A DNA stretch of 64,000 nt. Origin: CAYPKG01 sp964411275. GTDB lineage: Bacteria > Bacillota > Clostridia > Christensenellales > CAG-138. The stretch is taken from NCBI GenBank assembly GCA_964411275.1, contig CAYPKG010000004.1:44828-108827 (forward strand). Reading direction: 5' to 3'. Under the pieces are notes generated by a model, which saw nothing but the letters and a program-made list of their open reading frames with translations, was not told where the DNA came from and did not search any database. Numbering within the stretch: position 1 is the stretch's first letter; the number at the start of each line of letters is the position of its first letter. Position numbers and translations under genes: made by a program. Positions 60,884 to 64,000 of the stretch are shown here, in pieces.

Positions 60884-61585
60884 CTACATTGCACCCAGGC
60901 GCATCAACCCCGCCTGCGCGGCGTGCTGCCCGGCCTCCTGCTTTGAGCCGCCCACACCAGTGCCGATGGGGTCGCCGTTTAGCAGAACCTGCATGTGAAA
61001 TTCTTTTTTATGGTCCGGGCCTACGGCGCTGATAAGCTTATATTGCACCGCTCCCAGATGCTTTTGCTGCACATATTCCTGCAGCAGCGTTTTCCAATCC
61101 TTTTGCCGGCCCGAAACCGCCGCCGCCATGGGCGCTTGTGCAAAGGATAGGACGAATTCTCTCGCTTTTTCCAGCCCACCGTCGATGTAGATGGCGCCGA
61201 TGACCGCTTCCAAAGCATCGGAAACGATGGAGGGCTTTTCCCGCCCGCCGGAGTTGGCCTCGCCATGGCCCAGCCGTATGGCGGTGCTAAGGCCGATTTT
61301 GACAGCCGCGTCGTAGAGCGCCTCCTCGCACACGGTCATGGCCCGGGCACGGGTCATGCGCCCCTCGTTCAGCTTCGCATAATTTCTAAATAAATAGTCG
61401 CTGACGCAAAGCTCCAGCACCGCATCACCCAGGTACTCCAGACGCTCGTTATGGGTGGCCTTTTTGCCGTCCCCTTTTACGAACGAGGTGTGGGTAAGCG
61501 CGGTGTTCAAAAGCTCCCTGTCATGAAATTGATATTGCAGGTGCTTTTCGATTTCAATCAGCTCCCGCTCCCTGTTTTCCTCCAT
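60884..61585 (-). CDS. rnc: Ribonuclease III
   Basis: 233 residues: catalytic domain with NERLEYLGDAVLELCVSDY (about 42-60) and DALEAVIGAIYIDGG (about 115-129) giving the Mg2+-binding Glu/Asp, followed by a double-stranded RNA-binding domain (about 160-231). It processes rRNA and other duplex RNAs. The ATG at 61585 follows GGGGAGG. It is placed between acpP and smc, the standard order. Confidence 0.96.
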   Translation of the reverse strand: MEENRERELIEIEKHLQYQFHDRELLNTALTHTSFVKGDGKKATHNERLEYLGDAVLELCVSDYLFRNYAKLNEGRMTRARAMTVCEEALYDAAVKIGLSTAIRLGHGEANSGGREKPSIVSDALEAVIGAIYIDGGLEKAREFVLSFAQAPMAAAVSGRQKDWKTLLQEYVQQKHLGAVQYKLISAVGPDHKKEFHMQVLLNGDPIGTGVGGSKQEAGQHAAQAGLMRLGAM

Positions 61586-61607
61586 GTGGCCCTCCCCACA
61601 ATAGAAT

Positions 61608-61631
61608 GCCCGCACCACTTGTGATGCGGGC
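61608..61631 (-). terminator. Terminator/attenuator hairpin between acpP and rnc
   Basis: GCCCGCAUCAC pairs with a GUGGUGCGGGC arm (one G-U pair), followed by a weak AUUCUAUUG tail. Probably limits read-through from the strong acpP promoter into rnc. Confidence 0.55.
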
Positions 61632-61649
61632 AGACTTTAGAAATACATC

Positions 61650-61874
61650 CTAGCGCTTTTCAACGTAATTGACGATGTCCGCCACTGTACGAACTTTGGG
61701 AAGCTCTTCGTCTGGAATCTCGATGTCGAACTCCTGCTCCAAATCCATGATCAACTCCACGACATCCAGGGAATCGGCCTTCAGGTCTTCGACCAGGCGG
61801 CTTTCCATTTCAATACTGGCCGGATCGGCGTCCAGCTGCTTCGCGATGATCTCGCGGACCTTTTCGAATTTCAT
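61650..61874 (-). CDS. acpP: Acyl carrier protein
   Basis: 74 residues, very acidic, with the phosphopantetheine site DSLDVVEL (Ser near 35) and the helical LVEDLKAD and EELPKVRTVADIVNYVEKR segments. It carries acyl chains in fatty-acid synthesis and to PlsX. ATG at 61874; eight extra in-frame residues are possible from 61898. It has its own near-consensus promoter. Confidence 0.96.
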   Translation of the reverse strand: MKFEKVREIIAKQLDADPASIEMESRLVEDLKADSLDVVELIMDLEQEFDIEIPDEELPKVRTVADIVNYVEKR

Positions 61875-61934
61875 CGTTGTATTTGCTCCTCTCGCCATTT
61901 CTGTTCAAAATATAGAAATAACAGTTCACAAACC

Positions 61935-61963
61935 AGTTTAGGCTACAAAAGCCCGTATGTCAA
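61935..61963 (-). promoter_or_regulatory. Strong sigma-A-type promoter for acpP
   Basis: TTGACA (61963-61958), a 17-bp spacer and TAAACT (61940-61935); leader of about 55 bases. Confidence 0.8.
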
Positions 61964-61974
61964 GAAAAACGGGA

Positions 61975-62979
61975 TCATTCGCCATCCGGCAATGTGGCGA
62001 TTGCATTGCCGATCGCCTCAGTTACACAGCCGTCTATATATTGCTTCGCCTGCCGCAGCGCAGCCGAAAAGGCCTTGGCGTTGGAGCTGCCGTGGGCCTT
62101 GATGATACCGCCGTTAATGCCCAGAAGGGGCGCGCCGCCATACTCCGTATAATCCATCCGTTTTTTGAACCGGCGAAACGCCGGCTTGGCGATGGCCGCT
62201 CCCAGTTTAGAGGGCAGATCCGCCGTCAGCTCTTCCTTGAGCATGTCGATCAATACAGCCGCCACGCCTTCCGTATACTTTAACACGATATTGCCCGCGA
62301 ACCCATCACAAACCAAAACATCGTATTGTCCCGACAAAATATCCCTTGCTTCGCAGTTGCCTGCGAAATTCACCGGCGTATTTTGGAGCAGAGGATAGGC
62401 GGCCTTTGTCAGGTCGTTGCCCTTTTCCGCTTCTGCGCCGTTGTTGATGAGGCCCACCCGGGGGGAGGATACCCCCATCACATGCTGCATATACGCAGAG
62501 CCCATTACCGCAAACTGTTGTAAATAGGATGGCTTGCAGTCCACATTCGCGCCGCAGTCGATCAGCAGCACGCAACCGTCTTTCGTGGGCAGTATCGGCG
62601 CGAGAGCGGGCCGTTTGACCCCCTTTAGCCTGCGCACCAGCAAAGTCGCCCCCGCCAGCACCGCGCCTGTGGACCCTGCGGATACCATACAGGATGCCTC
62701 GCCATCCGCCACGCAGTTGAGTGCGCGCACCAGCGAGCTTTCCTTTTTTCGCTTGATCGCCATTGTGGGCTGCTCTTCGCAGGAAATGATTTCCGGGGCG
62801 TGTAGCACCCGCACCCGGTCAACTGAATAGTCCTGGGTCTTTAAAAAGCCGTTGATTTTACCTTCATCGCCGCACAATATCAGGGAAAGCGACGGGTCTG
62901 AGCTAAGCGCCAGCATCGATCCCTCCAGCGCCGCCTCCGGTGCATTGTCGCCGCCAAATACGTCTACCGAAACCCACAT
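61975..62979 (-). CDS. plsX: Phosphate acyltransferase PlsX
   Basis: 334 residues: GGDNAPEAALEG start (about 9-20), MVSAGSTGAVLAGATLLVRRLKGVKRPALAP (about 97-127) and the VCDGFAGNIVLKYTEG motif (about 230-245) are diagnostic. PlsX makes acyl-phosphate from acyl-ACP for phosphatidic acid synthesis. In bacilli fabD and fabG lie between plsX and acpP; here they are absent and acpP follows directly. Confidence 0.95.
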   Translation of the reverse strand: MWVSVDVFGGDNAPEAALEGSMLALSSDPSLSLILCGDEGKINGFLKTQDYSVDRVRVLHAPEIISCEEQPTMAIKRKKESSLVRALNCVADGEASCMVSAGSTGAVLAGATLLVRRLKGVKRPALAPILPTKDGCVLLIDCGANVDCKPSYLQQFAVMGSAYMQHVMGVSSPRVGLINNGAEAEKGNDLTKAAYPLLQNTPVNFAGNCEARDILSGQYDVLVCDGFAGNIVLKYTEGVAAVLIDMLKEELTADLPSKLGAAIAKPAFRRFKKRMDYTEYGGAPLLGINGGIIKAHGSSNAKAFSAALRQAKQYIDGCVTEAIGNAIATLPDGE

Positions 62980-63005
62980 ACGGTTCTCCCCCTTTCATTC
63001 TCAAT

Positions 63006-63035
63006 AAAAAACAGAGCGCCCTGACGGACACTCTG
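63006..63035 (-). terminator. Rho-independent terminator after rpmF
   Basis: On the minus strand CAGAGTGTCC, a GTCA loop and GGGCGCTCTG (two G-U pairs) are followed by six T. This ends the yceD-rpmF transcript. A second, GC-rich hairpin (CCCGGGC/GCCCGGG, 63056-63072) precedes it. Confidence 0.8.
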
Positions 63036-63055
63036 CCTTCTTTTCGTTTTGATCA

Positions 63056-63072
63056 CCCGGGCAGCGCCCGGG
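63056..63072. repeat. GC-rich 7-bp inverted repeat after rpmF
   Basis: CCCGGGC and GCCCGGG flank AGC just after the rpmF stop. No T run follows, so it may protect the mRNA 3' end rather than terminate. Confidence 0.6.
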
Positions 63073-63084
63073 CCATCATGGCAA

Positions 63085-63288
63085 TTAGGCGTTAGCCGTC
63101 TTTTCCTTTGCATCGACGTTGATGATCTGTTTGCCATCGTAATATCCGCACTTTTTGCAAACCCTGTGCGCCAGCTTCGGCTGGTGGCACTGCGGACATT
63201 CCACGATGCCGGGCATTGACAGCTTCCAGTGGCTGGACCTGCGGGAATCCCGCCTGGCCTTGGAAGTTTTTCTCTTCGGAACCGCCAT
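63085..63288 (-). CDS. rpmF: 50S ribosomal protein L32
   Basis: 67 residues: basic start MAVPKRKTSKARRDSRRS and a zinc ribbon with CPQC and CKKC pairs (about 30-52). It keeps all four Cys, so the zinc-binding form. GGAGG precedes the ATG. It starts 2 bp after the yceD stop. Confidence 0.97.
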   Translation of the reverse strand: MAVPKRKTSKARRDSRRSSHWKLSMPGIVECPQCHQPKLAHRVCKKCGYYDGKQIINVDAKEKTANA

Positions 63289-63290
63289 GA

Positions 63291-63800
63291 TTACACCTCC
63301 TTACCATTGTCTAGCAGCTGCCTGAGGGCGGAAAACGGATGATCCTCCGGTGTTTCCGTGCCGCACGCACACTGCGTCGTATTCAAATTGCATCCGCAAT
63401 TAGGGCAAAGTCCCCGACAATCCTCGCTGCACAGGCTTGCGATTGGCTGATGCAGAAATATCTCGTCGAGCACCATTGTGGTGAGCATAAGCGTTCCGCC
63501 TTCAAAAGCGTAGCACTCCTCATCCCCGGGGCTTCCCTTTACAAACCGGTTTTCAAACGCGATCGAAAGGGGCTCGGAAAAGGGCTTTTCGCACCGTGCG
63601 CACGCTGTAGCGAGTACGGCTTTGATGTTCCCCGTTACCGTAAAGGCCTTGCCGTCGAAGGAATAGTCCGCATCAAGCTCTACCGGCCCCTCGAACACAA
63701 CCTGTCGTCCCCCAAAGGTTTCCACAGGGAATTGTTCCGATTGCGCCGTATGAAATACTTCACCGGGCAATCTGAGCGCTTGTACAACCTGTAATTGCAT
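63291..63800 (-). CDS. yceD: YceD family (DUF177) protein
   Basis: 169 residues with the DUF177 layout: beta-rich N-terminal half, ATACARCEKPFSEPLSI (about 86-102) and a Cys-rich end (CSEDCRGLCPNCGCNLNTTQCAC, about 130-152). The family is nearly always encoded upstream of rpmF and has been linked to 23S rRNA accumulation. GGAGGG precedes the ATG. Confidence 0.93.
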   Translation of the reverse strand: MQLQVVQALRLPGEVFHTAQSEQFPVETFGGRQVVFEGPVELDADYSFDGKAFTVTGNIKAVLATACARCEKPFSEPLSIAFENRFVKGSPGDEECYAFEGGTLMLTTMVLDEIFLHQPIASLCSEDCRGLCPNCGCNLNTTQCACGTETPEDHPFSALRQLLDNGKEV

Positions 63801-63900
63801 ACAATCCCTCCAAAGTCAACCATCGTTTATTTTATCCATTACTGGGGCATTTGTCAACTATGGTTTTCATCAGGTGCGGCTTTTGTATTTAATTTTCCCC

Positions 63901-63991
63901 TTGCCTTCCCTCCGCTTTATCTTATATGATAAATTTATTACCACCAAGGAGACCAACTATGAAAAGTCAAGAAAAAAATGAAAGCGGATGA
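63901..63991 (+). other. Promoter, ribosome binding site and 10-codon reading frame at the right edge
   Basis: TTGCCT (63901-63906) and TATGAT (63925-63930) with an 18-bp spacer, then AAGGAG and an ATG at 63959 that opens only MKSQEKNESG before TGA at 63989-63991. It may be a leader peptide, or the start of a gene whose frame was shifted; the window ends nine bases later. The rest of 63801-63958 shows nothing else. Confidence 0.35.
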
Positions 63992-64000
63992 CTGAAAAAA

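Noticed and set aside
1..64000. CRISPR arrays, tRNA, rRNA, insertion sequences, prophage
   Set aside because: None seen: no regularly spaced repeats, no CCA-ended cloverleaf in spacers, no transposase or phage-like proteins.

Overview
The window is about 64 kb of a moderately GC-rich chromosome from an anaerobic, endospore-forming member of the Firmicutes (class Clostridia). The evidence is an almost complete spoIIIA operon (AA to AH), spo0A, spoIVB, spoIVFA/FB, a ylbJ/spoVV homologue, a dacF-type gene, BofC- and SpoIIM-like proteins, AmaP/Asp23/DUF2273 envelope proteins and RqcH. Strong AGGAGG-type ribosome binding sites, TTG and GTG starts and no visible LPS or outer-membrane genes also fit. 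Almost every gene is on the minus strand. Three 10-N assembly gaps (20006-20015, 30674-30683, 41655-41664) show that this is a draft or metagenome scaffold. No tRNA, rRNA, CRISPR array or insertion sequence was seen.

Layout, left to right. 1-4420: ylbK-like patatin (cut by the left edge), divergent ylbJ, then rqcH, a TrpR-like yerC and an FAH-family hydrolase. 4471-11523: rodA, spoIVFA, spoIVFB, two radical-SAM-linked proteins and RNase G, all read leftwards. 11590-16917: a substrate-binding lipoprotein, pgi, a TIM-barrel isomerase, a DUF3810 membrane protein that may be translated leaderless, and a BofC-like protein. 16918-17158: a 240-bp divergent spacer packed with three perfect or near-perfect inverted repeats. 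17159-19509: a PH-like protein and a GT-C-like membrane protein. 19533-21583: a site-2 protease with scpA and scpB. 21735-26883: a six-gene cassette of FAD, 2Fe-2S and 4Fe-4S proteins plus a Na+ symporter, probably oxidising an imported amine or amino acid. 27129-32738: dacF-like pseudoenzyme, divergent sortase, punA, deoB, an AT-rich methyltransferase and spoIIM-like. 32794-45906: the classical clostridial run spo0A, spoIVB, recN, argR, nadK, tlyA, dxs, [oapA, OLE RNA], ispA, xseB, xseA, folD, nusB. 45953-52048: amaP/asp23 group and the spoIIIA operon. 52228-56286: a GntR regulator, an orphan DNA methyltransferase, an ExbB/ExbD-type set of three genes and a DUF2461 protein. 56345-63800: ftsY, smc, rnc, acpP, plsX, rpmF, yceD. 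The only stretch over 300 bases without a protein gene is 41498-42205, and it holds the OLE RNA.

The main discovery is between ispA and dxs: a large structured non-coding RNA that I identify as OLE RNA. It has its own near-consensus promoter, and its 5' and 3' ends pair as a closing stem. It lies directly upstream of a 188-residue membrane protein with the features of its known partner OapA, including the D-x3-D pair. Other points are an ExbB/ExbD proton-channel set in an apparently single-membrane spore former, a PBP5/DacF-family protein with all three catalytic motifs destroyed, a Spo0A whose receiver lacks the Mg2+-binding aspartate pair, and a SpoIIIAF about half the usual length.

The gene sets fit together as follows. 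Isoprenoid precursor synthesis (dxs, ispA) shares its locus with DNA repair and recombination (xseAB, recN), one-carbon metabolism (folD) and NADP supply (nadK), in the order usual for Clostridia. Sporulation genes are spread among them. The right end links fatty-acid and phospholipid initiation (plsX, acpP) to RNA processing (rnc), chromosome organisation (smc) and membrane targeting (ftsY). All functional calls come from reading the sequence and recalling families; no database search was run.
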